Of a stretch of 64,000 nucleotides of DNA, positions 10,830 through 22,206 are shown in pieces (the first letter of the stretch is position 1; every line of letters starts with the position of its first letter). The notes below the pieces were generated by a model. That model saw only the letters and a list, made by a program, of their open reading frames with translations. It had not been told where the DNA came from and ran no database searches. The position numbers and the translations under genes were made by a program. Source of the DNA: Klebsormidium nitens (lineage: Eukaryota > Streptophyta > Klebsormidiophyceae > Klebsormidiales > Klebsormidiaceae); NCBI GenBank assembly GCA_000708835.1, contig DF236989.1, positions 62,001-126,000 on the forward strand. The letters run 5' to 3'.

Positions 10830-13800
10830 TCATCTACAATCCTTGAGCAGTCGAATAGGGGGCCCATACGTTTCTAAATTGCCTCTTTCCCGTGAGGCTT
10901 GTTCCGCAGCCATCGGTGTCGACGCCCCCGATGCTTGGGGGCTCGGTTGACCCATAGGTACCATCAGATGGCTGGGCTCACGGAGCGGCAAGGGCGAGGG
11001 GAGGCTCACGTCGAACAAAGACGGCGAGAAGGGCTCTCGGAAAGATGGCTGCAATCGAAGCACGAGTAAACTTCAGTCTCCTCAGATCTCCCAAGGTTGG
11101 TCGCACAGTCAAGTCTTGTGCAAATGCCTTTGACCACACAAGCATGTCCGTTGTGACCATTGTAAGCTTACACGATAACTAAGGTTGCGCAAGTGTTGAG
11201 CAACAGTGGGCACCCTCAATAAGGACTCTGTCCCCAGACTCTATACCACACCCCGAACGCGAACCGTGGTCAACGGCTCGACAGGAAGTCTAAGCGATGG
11301 CTGAGCTTACCGACGGGAGCCAAGTCAGGCCCGTGCCCCTATCCCCCGGGCGCCTTGGAGAGGGGCTCGTTAAGGCGGCTTCTACCGGGATGTTTTCCAC
11401 CTGACAGACAGACAAGAACGGTTTTTGAATCACTGCTCTGAATTTCAGCTATGATTGGCAGAAAACCATTGAGGCTAATGTTCCTTTCAAAGTCAGTTTG
11501 ATCACACCGCAGCCTGAATATCCTTTCGCATCGACTTTTGACCAAGACCCGCAATGCTCATGCTGCACCACTTGGGGGGCCTTGACTCCCCCGGTTGCAA
11601 GCTCCTCGCCATTGAAATGTGAGACGAGTTTGGTTGACCAAGTACCGAAGTCTGTCAGGCCGACTTGGTTCAACGACCAAACTCAAGAATCTGTTGTCTG
11701 TATAAGGTCATCGCGTTTCCAAGAATGGCGGGGTTGTCTTCGACGTCCGAGGATTGGACACGGGAAGCAAAGTAGAACGGGAGACTATCAATGCGGTGAC
11801 TGCAACAAGTAGTGCTTGCTGAAAGGTGGACTGAACCGAAGATGTTGTGACAACCCATGCAGATTGGCCGTAACAATTGGCCTTGACATCTGTCAGAACC
11901 GATGAGGCGCCACTTCGAAAGCACCAGGACCGTCGTATGATCTTCCAGATTTGCCCAGAAACGACGACGTAGTGTCCACTATTGATGGTTTCGCCAGGGA
12001 CGATTGGATGATTGTGAAAGAATGTCGTACTAACCGCTTCAATATGATGGTCAAAATCGAAGCAAAAACCCCGTCAACCTGAACAGAAATTCCGTACAAA
12101 CCCCTCCATCTGAACAATCACAACCGAAGCAAGACCCTTCAACCTGAACGATGAAAACAATGAGAGGAAAGAAATGCCGTGCGGGTGCTTTTGATGCCGA
12201 AATGAAAATTCGGAAAAGAACGATAAGGGCGCGCACCTCTTCTACAGCAGCGGCACTCTGGTCTGTGATGTGGCGCAGCATGCCGAGCGGGTCGTCCACA
12301 GCGGAGCCCGTTCCCATGAACAGCTCCAACTCCTTGGAAGAGAGGGTGGAGAAGGCATGAGTACGGTGCAGAAGATCTGATATTTTGTGAACAGATTACT
12401 TCGAAAAGTACTTGCGAATCCACTGAATCACAATCAGGAATCATTTGTTGTTAGGTTTGATTAGATGACCGAATGGTGACTTCAAATTGAACATTCTCGA
12501 AGCAGCTCTCTTTCGATTCAGAAACTACTCGGAACCAACTCTCGGCTAATGCGTAGTAACACAGAATCAGCACGAAACCAGATCGATCCGGTCCGTCGAC
12601 TCGCAAATAAGCCGGATCCTACAATGAAACCAAGCCGAAAAACCAAGGCATTGCTTGCCCTCTTCGTCTTTGCCCTTCGACCCTCTTTAAGTTAGTCCGT
12701 TCTTGACTGTAGAAGTACCCCAAAATCTCGATTCCGGTTGAGAGACGGCATCAAACGGGCTTGTCTTGGAAAGCGTCCTAAACTGAAACTCGCTTACAGG
12801 GTTAACACGTTGAGCAGATTGACATGTCAAAGGACTCAATTCCAAGAACGTTTCAAATCTGCATCTCTTTTACCGGACTAGCTTGGCTACGACGATGCGC
12901 AGAATCGAAATCCAGCTCTGCTACAGTGCAGAAGGGCTTCTAACACGAAACCTTCACCTCCGAGATGGCTATTCTCGATCGCGATCAGTAGCAACTCCGG
13001 GGACTTTCAAAGCAGAAAACGTACGTCCCGAGGCTAAGGCTCCAATCTACCAACTTCCTGAATTCATCCCATTCCCTTAATACACTCGAACCTCCTGAAT
13101 TTGGTCTGACATTCGTTGATTCAATCGGACTTCCTTGATTCAACCCAACCCCTTTCAACCAATCCAACCTGGCTCATTGGATTCAAAAGCCATTAACCGA
13201 ATCCGGTCTTTTGCCCCCAATCCAGCCGGACTCCCTTCACTCAGTCCGACTTTCTTCAATTACTCCGACTTCAGAAACCTAACCCAATCTCCCTGATTCA
13301 ATCTGACTTTCGTCCCCCCTGGAAAGAACGCCCTAGGCTTACCTGCTCATCTCGGCGCCGCTGAAGGGGCGACGGCGCTGCCTGGCGGGCATGGGGGGAC
13401 GGCCAAGGTCGCCAACCGGGAGAGTCTATTGCAGGCATGGTCCTGCAAACAGAAGGACCCACTTCTCGACTGAGTATCGCAGGTTTCAGGCCATCTCTAA
13501 TGCTCGAGTTGGATTTTCCAATGCGGGAAAGGGACAGGTTGCCAGTAGAGGAGGAATTGGCTACAATGGAGTGAACTACCAGCGAACGTGTAAAATTTCG
13601 GTTGACTCTGGGCTCTGCGCAGCGACTGCTAAGGCTCCCAGGTTTGCTCTGGTGCGTCAGATGCATCGGGTTGACTTCCGATGTGTGTGAAGTGCCCCAA
13701 TTCCAGATGGAAACCGGCACCATGTTGGAAACAGCCCTCAACACGTGAAAGAGCCACTGGCACCTACATGTACACCCCTCCGACCGCTGATTCTACCACT

Positions 13801-16800
13801 CATTGAACTATAACACAATCTGAAATAATGAAGTTCTGCAATCATTTCCAACTTACATGGATACGAAGGGATCCCCCGCATCCATCACTGGGAGCGCCGC
13901 CGGCACGGGCCGGACCTCGACAGCTGTCACGAGCCCGCCGTCCCCGGTCCACGAGGAAGCCACAAAAGGAATTAGTGGTTGCGCCTTTTGCAGCCCGGGT
14001 GAATTTCCCGAGGCCCTTGCTATGGGCCTGGCCTTGATGTTCTTGGACAGGTGTGAATGGCCCCCGGCCAGGGGGGGTCGAGAGGCCGGCACTCGGAAGG
14101 AAGGGGCGGCAATCGAGAGGCTGTGGAAACATTGGAGATAGAAGTTAGTGACAAGCTGTAGTGGTCGAATGAGGAAATATCAATCTACGTGAAATCTACG
14201 TGAAGCGGACTCGATGTTCTTACAAACAAAACGGGCAGGAAAATAATAGGTCAGAGACATAAAAGACGGAGTGACCGGGTGTTAAGAGGCTGCATGAAGG
14301 GTGGTGCTGGCAAGTGGCGTCAGGTAACGACAGCAACGGTAAGAAGAAGAACGAAGTACAACTTGAGCAAATTCACTCGGAAAATGAAACATGCAAGTCT
14401 ACGCAAGCGAAGCGAAAAAAACACGAAAACAAGCAGTCATAAGATTCGTAACTTCTCACAGAGACAGAATCTCCGTAACCACGATTGAAGCAGGGAAGAA
14501 ACGACTATACCAAAAGTAAACAGTCCCCAAAAAAAGCAGAAAAGAAGGGATCCAGGTCAGTAGTCACCTATTGAAAGGTTGCTCCACAAGGACGGACCCA
14601 TGCACCGGTACCGCCACCTGTACACGACGGCAAGTGTCCAGCTGTCAGAAGACATGACACCTGTCAGCAGACCTGACAGCTGCCAAGATCTGCCCCGAAG
14701 GACTTTCCGAGGATAACAGAGCTCGGACTTGAGGCTAGCCAATTCCAGCACGGAACACGATCCCCAACGAGAGCGCCAAGCTGTTTCAACTAGAGAGGCT
14801 CTGCGTGTTCGTACGTTTGCTTCGTCTTGACTTCTTCCGAGAATCTGTCCGCCAAAGCTTCAGATGGAAGGCTGGCCCCAAAGTCAAAAAACTGGATTGC
14901 AGAAAGAGAGTTGAGACGGTCGCCCGTTTGTAGAATGACAGCGTAGAGAGCGCCAAAGCATTTGGTGCATTGAGAAGGTGGCTCAAGATGCCACGCCACC
15001 ACTTTTCAGGCAAACACAATGAGACGAATCAATTGTTCCTTGGTTGCCTGGCCTGCTTATCCCACACGCTTAGTCAGCAGGACCTTGATCCGGATGATCT
15101 GGAAATTCGCCTCTCACCTCTTGAAAAAGGAAAATGCTGAAGACTCAAAAGTCTGACACGTTCAAACCAAAGTAATGCTGAATTCCACTCACATTCAGTG
15201 AAGGACCCTTGATGCTGGAGGTTTTTCGGGGGGGTGTCCTCCCCCCCCCTCCCCTCATCATCCCCCTCACGGGGCTGCCACTCAGGCTCTGCTGGCCCAC
15301 CCCGTTCCCTACTCCGTTCTTTTGCGTGCCCCCCCTGCTCCCCCCCACCTCTATGCCCGATCCATTCGCCCCCTTATTTACCTCACTGCTCCGCTCCTTT
15401 CCATGTAGACCGCTCGACCCCGCACTCCCGTTCACATGCCCGTTCGCATCCGCCCCCGCACCCCCGTTTCCGTATCTGGTGCTTGACCCCCCCCTGATCG
15501 TACCTCCCCCATTTTCTGTTGCCCCGTTTACTAATCCCTCCCTCGCATCGCCGTCGCCATCCCGCCTCTTTGACCCGGCTTCGTTCGCCTCATCTTCCCG
15601 GTCCCCCCCCCTCTCAGAAGCCCGTTCCTTCCCCCCCACTGACGCAGTCTCGTCCTCCTCCGCCCCCCGCTTTAAGGGCCCACTCACGCTTTCCCCCCCG
15701 CCGTCCTGTGCATTGCCCTGGCCCGCTGCTCTTCTTTCGCTTTCTGCCGCTCCCTCCAGAATGCTCGCACGCACCGCCCCCCCTTCTCTTGGACCCCCCT
15801 CGCCGTTGGCTCGGGCGGGCTCGGGGTTAGGGTCAACCGGAGACGGGTTTGGGTCTAACCGCCGGGGGCGCTTCCGGAAAATGGAGGGCGTCCCACCAAA
15901 GGTTTTGGCAGCGCTGCGCAGCTTGGACTGCAAAAAAATGGGAGGGGAGCTCACTATTTCTCTTCTGACCCCCAACTCTACCGCTTTTGAATACTGGGTG
16001 ATGGTGCTTATGCACGTGATTCCATCTTTTTTTCTATAAACCGACCTTCAGTTGATTGCACAGCGGAGGACTCGACTCCTGTCTTTTGCTCCTTCTTTTG
16101 TGTGGCAATGCTGCTTGTACAGGTTTCTTCTGAACGGTTTCTTTCAACGACAGATACATCAAGATATGCGCCCCTCACTTTCGGAGTATCTCGGAACACC
16201 CATCCTCTCCTCGACGCTGCCCGTCTTCTGATCGGCCAGAACGCGGAAACGCGTCTGAGAACAGACGAGAACCCAAGAAGGATACAAGTTGCGTATGAGG
16301 GTTCCGATGTGCAAAAGACAAGAAAGAAAATAGAGTAAGAAGTTTGCCCAGTAAACTCTTACCTGCGGGCTTATGCCATCGAAGAGCTGCGATGGTGTGA
16401 CTTGGTTGGGCGTCGTAAACGCGGACTGCGCACCCCCGATGACCTGCGTGATCCCCAGGGGCGAAAAGGCGCTCGCTTTTCCTTCCGGGGGGCTCCGGAA
16501 CGAGTCAAAGGAGGCCCCCGCAAACGGCGAGACTATTTTGGGCGGCTCGTAGAAGAGGCGGCCCGAGTTTGGCGCGTGGGGGGGGCTTTCGTTCTCAGCG
16601 CCGCGCTGCTCGTCAATGACCTCGAGCTTGCCGTCGGGGGTGCCTGGACGTGAGGGTGAGGAAGAGTTAAGGTTCTGTTAACTGTTAGACGAAGGTCAGC
16701 TTTAGATCTTCATGGTCCCTTCGGATATCGCAGGAACTGGGTTCTCCACGTGTGTAGAATTGCATTGCAGCTTATCCACTGGCTTTCGCTGTCAGTCAAT

Positions 16801-19800
16801 CTTTGGGTGTGCCTCTCACCACCGAGCTACCAACTCAAAATTGGGCTTGGGGGGGAAGCCAGCTCTGAGCTGATCATTCGAAGAAGGGCGCGCCCTGCCT
16901 GAAAGACCCCCCACCTATTGACTAAGTATCCCTTGAAGGAGCAGCCCACATATAAATCAAAAATGCCCTAGACGTCGCAAAAGCACTCCCCTCAGATCTA
17001 TAAGGACAGCGACCTGCCCAGAACGAAGTCTTAATGCAGTACGCTTTGCTGAACGCCTTTACCTGATACCGCAAAACCAGAAGCTCACAGGACGGACGGA
17101 GTAGGTTCACCCACTTTCGATTGCAGATTGAGGGATTATGACAAACCTAAATCTTGGGAAGCGTGAACTCACGCACTCTTCCATCTATCCTGCAAAGAAA
17201 ACCTCTACTTGCAACAAAACCACCCCCTTACCTGTGAGGTACTCTGGCAGTCGGTACTCATTCACCGCCTTGTTCGCCGCTGCCAGCAGATCCTCCGATG
17301 CGCCCACAACTTTCTGGGGGGGCTGCGCGCGCGTCGCCTGCGGCTGGATCACCGTTGGGGGGAGCTCCTGGGGTGGCGGCGCGATCTGCCGCACAATGTA
17401 CCCGTGTTCCAAAGACGGCTGCAACTGAACCCCCGTCTGCACCCGCGCCCCCGATTGCATCGCCAGCAGCCCTAGCGTGCTCACCGGTCCAGGGGGGAAG
17501 TTCAGGCAGGGCCCGGTACCCCCCCATGGAAGCGGCAGCTTCATTGGAACCGTCCCCCCGTTCTGTTGCGGGGGGGTCTGGAAAGGGCGCTTCCTGCCCC
17601 GCTGCTGCTGAGGGGGAGGGAGTGCCTGTTGAGGGGGGTATGCCGGCGGGGGGGGGTACTCAGCACACCCATACTGTGGCTCGTCGCCGTATCCCCCTGT
17701 TTCGTAATCGTCATCGTCGCCGTAGTGCCCCGCCTCGACGGGGGGGTTCCATTCGACTGGGACTAGAGGGACCGACAGATCCGCGCCCAGCATCTCCAGC
17801 AGTTTGGCCTCACCGTACTGCTCCACCTTCTTCTTCACAGTGCTGTTTACAAAAAGGGGGGGGGGTGGTTTCAAGATCTACAACCTCTGCCATCGCAATG
17901 AACAATGAAAGTGGACAGCCTTGCCGGCACCTCCAGTCTCAATCAGCACGCATGCCCATCTGTAGCAGTAATTCTCTTGCACTTCAAAGACCTTCTCAAG
18001 TTGGGGCCCCTGGTTAGCAACACTTTGTTCGTCCGCACATGTCTGGAAATCTGAAGCGCTCCAATCATAGTCATCACGTGTGCACTCTGATTCACTCGTA
18101 TCTGCAAGCCAGAGTCTCAATCAAACCTCAGCCTTTACCCCCGGACAAAACTTTAAATCTTAACCCACCTGTTCCAGTGGTTCTTGATGTTGTTGTCTGT
18201 CCGGCCCGGCAAGTAACGTGCGATCTCAGCCCACTTGTTGCCGAACGCCGAGTGTGCGCGGATGAGCGCCGCGTCCTCCTCCTCAGTCCAGTGCGTGTGC
18301 TTGATCACTGGGTTCAGGTGATTGTGCCACCTGGCAGCGTGACATTGGTCACCCTTGTCAGGACGCCGTCAGGGGGCATTGAGATTAAAGGCGATTGTTG
18401 CAAAGATACAGGAGTCATCCAGATGTCTTCAGATCTGAGTGTATTGATGGGAGGAACGAATGCGACATTACCATCTGAGATCAACAGCAATCGGAAGGTC
18501 AATCCGTAACAAAGTGCCAGTGACTATTAACAAAAAACTGTACACAGCTTTGTGTCACTCATTCTTGCCTTGTGCATGATTGCCAACGAGAACAATTCAT
18601 TTCCCGGGTCCGCAATGACCTACGCTGCAAAGAGGCCCTCGGCACATTCAATGATGTGAACGACACTCTGAAAGCCAGCCATGCTCTCAGTCACAAAAGC
18701 CAGCTGGACCTTTTCAAGGAGAGCTTGAGCACAAAACTGACGCGTCCAAAGTCGCAGCATTCGAAAACCCGCACGATTGCATACTTGCACATTTCCAGAA
18801 ATCCAGTTCAGCTGAGGCGCCCCGAGTGAGCGGCACCCGAGCCTCACCGCTCACGGCACTGCTTTCCGATCCTCCCCGGCAGGTTCTGCGCGATGATCGA
18901 CCACTTTTTAGCCCCATATTGCGCGACCAGCTGCGCGATCCGCTCGTCCTCCTGCAAACAGCAAAGGACGCACCTTTGAATGCCCGCAATGAATGAAAGC
19001 CCACAGAGGCTGCCGTGCCAAATGGATGCACCTCTTCCCGCAGAGCGTAATATTGTGACCCACATAGCTGTCCGCTACTACAACGTTGAGTGCCCCTCCT
19101 ATCTTCAAACGCACTCCGAACGCGCCTATGAAAGGTTGCGGCTTTGGAAGATTGACAGCAACTGAAGGCCCCAGAAGCCTTCTACTTTCACCTGTCTTGC
19201 TGCTCGAGTCTCACGGGACTTTATGCTCAAATTCGAATGTAAACATGGTCATCAAAAATTTGCATATGGGCATACCAGACAAAAGAGCTGCAAAGAAAAG
19301 GTCAGGCTTGCTAACCTCCTTTGTCCAGGGGCCCTTGACCAAGTCTGGATTGAGGACTTTCTGCCACCTGTGCAGGCACTGCACGTCTGTGCGATCTGGG
19401 AAGTATGTAGCTGCAACAAGAGATGGGGCATGATTGGTATGCATGACTCCTTGGATGGATCAGAGCCGCCCCCATTTTCCTGCCCAGTCTTCCTCAGACA
19501 CAACAAACAACCAAACTCGTGTTGTAGGGGGGAGTCTGCGCTTGAGCCGCAGCTTTGTATGCTCAGGCATCCAGTGAACTAGAGCGATGCAGCGAACAGC
19601 CCACTTAGGCAACCTCTGAAGTATTCGAGCTGGCAATGCATCCCCATAAGAATACCCTGATGCAAAGCAAGACAAGTGCTGCATCACTAATTAAGCTTCG
19701 GGCTTTTGTAAGTGGGTGCGTTGACCAAGTAAAACCATGTACGGTGCTTTTGAACCAGAATGCTGCTCACCAATCTTCTTCCAGTTCTTGCCCTTGTGGA

Positions 19801-20673
19801 CTTGCACTGCCCGCCGCAGGATGTCATCCTGGCAATCATCAACATAGCAGCAGCCAATCAGTGTCAAGCAACAATCAGAAGGTATCAAGCATCGGAAGCT
19901 GAATCCGAGTCCACAGCTTGCCCGACGCTCGTCAAGCCTGCCTTCAAAAGAACAAAGGATCCAACATTATGCCGCTGCACATGCCAGCTGTCACAAAGGT
20001 GCTGCCAGCTGTCCCTGCACAAGGCTGCCGAAGTCATTCATGCGCTTCCCCCGCTGTCTGTGCCCGTGGGAATAACCCGGTGAAGAGCATAACCCACCTC
20101 TTCAGGAGTCCAGCCTCCCTTGGACGACCTCCTCTTTGGCTTGCCTGCCGGCCTGCGCGAAAGCAACTGCACTGTTGAGCCCAATGCCACAATCCACGCA
20201 ATGACAGCTGTCGCACGACCATTTGACAGCTGTCCTGTCGCTTCCTAATTTCTTCTTGCCTACTGTTCAAATACAGCAGCTTTGTTAGCGCACGATCAGC
20301 CAAAGCGGCCCACAATCAAGGGATAGCAGAAGCAAGACCGTTCTTTACCCCCATTCCTGTCATGCAGGGCCAAAGTTCACATTTGCTGCTCATATGATGC
20401 ATATCTTCACGTCTGCATCATGACTTACCCTTCAAAAGGAGGGAGCCCCTCCGATGCGGATGGCTGGGAGAGTGACATGTCATCCTCGTCATTGCCCACG
20501 TCCACTGGTACGAGGGCCATCTCGTTCCCATGGGCATGATGCATATGCTCGTCATCATAATAGACGACGCCCCCCTCAGCCATGTACGCATCGTGCTCAC
20601 TCTGCATATGCCCCTGATTGTCCATGCTGGGCAAAGGGACCACCCCCGCACGAGGTACCGCCTGGTTATCTAG
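10830..20673 (-). CDS. MYB3R: MYB3R-type (R1R2R3) MYB transcription factor
   Basis: Nuclear regulator of G2/M genes that binds MSA elements (family knowledge). Fourteen exons close in phase (3102 nt): 20673-20429, 20152-20098, 19828-19771, 19410-19316, 18951-18848, 18330-18169, 17842-17232, 16643-16363, 15927-15193, 14891-14815, 14120-13857, 13442-13343, 12332-12237, 11048-10830. R1 includes [10 protein letters not shown] and [14 protein letters not shown]2 [21 protein letters not shown]3 [20 protein letters not shown], with regularly spaced Trp. Conserved C-terminal boxes follow: [30 protein letters not shown], and a late [19 protein letters not shown] segment. Exon 9 carries a long Gly/Asn/Glu/Arg-rich linker. 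The N-terminal start is unsettled: exon 1 follows a TTGCAG acceptor, so an upstream exon probably exists, or ATG at the MDNQGH segment is used. Exons 10 and 12-14 are less certain than 2-9. At over 1033 residues it is near the long end of plant MYB3R proteins. Confidence 0.93.
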
Positions 20674-22206
20674 CTGCAAGATGGCTCCACCGCAAATGCA
20701 GAATCCAGGACAGATGGAAACTACCGCTAGGTAAAGAAAACACCTAAGGGCCTACACTAAGATTCTCTTACTCTTAGCACGCACTGCTCGCAACCTCAAG
20801 GCGCCATTCCTCTTGATCTGGTCCCCTCATATCTGTCTGGCTGGGCAGCCATTGTAGGCAGAACCGGATGCATCGAGAAAGACGTGTGGAGGACTCGGAG
20901 TCGGAGGTTGCCAATGCCAGTCGGCGCAGCAGCAAGAAGTTGGTGAAATTTGAAAGTTTGCTGAATATGGGCCATAAATGGACGCGTTACATATGACGTT
21001 TGTATTTCGCCTCCCTTCCGGAGCCAATCACAGAAGTTACGCGCGGTAACGATGGCCAAGCAAGCCGTGCCACCTGGCCCTGTCGGGCATGTGAATCGCC
21101 GAACTCCCCCAAGCTTGTGGTTGGTCATGACTCCAGTTTCCGATTGGTCTCCTCGTGCGACGCTTCGAACCCCAAGCCGTTCTCAAAACTGCTAGGAAAT
21201 GTAGATCGCACGAAGATCTCGCTACGTTTCAAACCAGGGATGAAAGTCACAAAAACAGGGATAATCGATCCATATTCCTAAATCAGCGAAGGAGAGACGT
21301 GTCAAGTTATGTTGGGATACGGCTACATTTTGGATCAGGTCGCTGCCCGGGGGACGGCTTGGGTTAATATGAGGTTTGGGTTTGATAGTGTGTCCGATCA
21401 TTTTAACCAGCTGAGGTTTGAATACGCCAGGTCGCCCGGGGTGTTCGTGCAGCTCAAATCTCAACTTGTGATGTCAAATTGCGCTTTGCAAATGGATAAG
21501 GGGGGAGACTCTGAGCCAATTTCCTGCCCACTGCAGTCTGCATCAGAATCATGGCAGGACAGTAGAAACAGCTGCACGTACGTTTGGCGCTTAGTTCCCT
21601 CCTCTCTTTTTGTAGAGATTTTGGTTTGGCACCTGTGAGCCCCTTCATTTGGCAGGTTGCAGCGATAGGTAAGAATCTGCATGACGGTAAAGTGAGTGTG
21701 CCACGTTGCTTTCTTGGGGGGTTCACTTTTTGAAGTTGCAATTTGGGAACGATAACAGCATTGTGTCTGGTTTTTGTCACAAGAACGTTCATTCCTTTGA
21801 CCCTGAAAGTTAATCCTTAGTTGCTCAATGCACCTTGACATAAAGTGGTCTCTTCTTATAAACACCACCGCGATAATGTGTATAGCAGTCCCGAAGCTCC
21901 AGCAGATAAGCTCGGTGTGCTCTGCTTATGGTTTCGACTGGCTAAACTCCAGAAAGTACGGAGAGAGGGGGGGATAAAGACACCACCACTTTGCAGAAAT
22001 TAGGCACCACCACTTTGCAGAAATTACGCACCACCACTTTGTTGAAAATACGCACCATTTTGGGGGGGGGAAGGCACCGTCACTTTGTACCCCATTTCTG
22101 CGTTCCAGTGTTACTTGTTTCCCATAGTGCTACTTTTTGTCCTGCTCCTTGCAGAAGGTTTGCTGAACTTGGGGTCTGAAAGCAACTCTTCGAGCATCAG
22201 TTCAAC
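20674..22206. other. Divergent promoter interval between MYB3R and TRM7
   Basis: About 1.5 kb separates the first recognised MYB3R exon (minus) from the TRM7 start codon (plus). It should contain both promoters, both 5' UTRs and possibly an unrecognised first MYB3R exon. On the minus strand, ATG AGG GGA CCA near 20838 could start a 12-codon exon ending CTTGAG|GTTGCG in phase with 20673, but that donor is weak. A 24-bp tandem repeat lies close to the TRM7 start. Confidence 0.55.
21981..22092. repeat. 24-bp tandem repeat array upstream of TRM7
   Basis: Units start at 21981, 22005 and 22029 with the pattern CACCACCACTTTGCAGAAAT plus four bases. Two decayed units follow at 22053 and 22075, the latter retaining CACCGTCACTTTG. 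The array ends about 115 bp before the TRM7 ATG. Confidence 0.9.

Noticed and set aside
12333-12376. Earlier acceptor (AATATCAG) for MYB3R exon 13, adding [13 protein letters not shown]
   Set aside because: It would need a preceding exon ending in phase 1 that I cannot find. The TCTTCCAAG acceptor at 12333 joins exon 12 directly in phase 0.
15209-16039. 276-codon open frame on the plus strand opposite MYB3R exon 9
   Set aside because: It is the antisense of a GC-rich, low-complexity coding exon. Its product is only Pro/Ser/Leu-rich, and the minus strand carries the conserved MYB3R box and correct splice sites.
21131-21180. GGTTCGAA-like T-loop sequence (minus strand near 21165) suggesting a tRNA
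   Set aside because: No acceptor stem, D-arm or anticodon arm can be paired around it. No tRNA or rRNA gene was found in the window.
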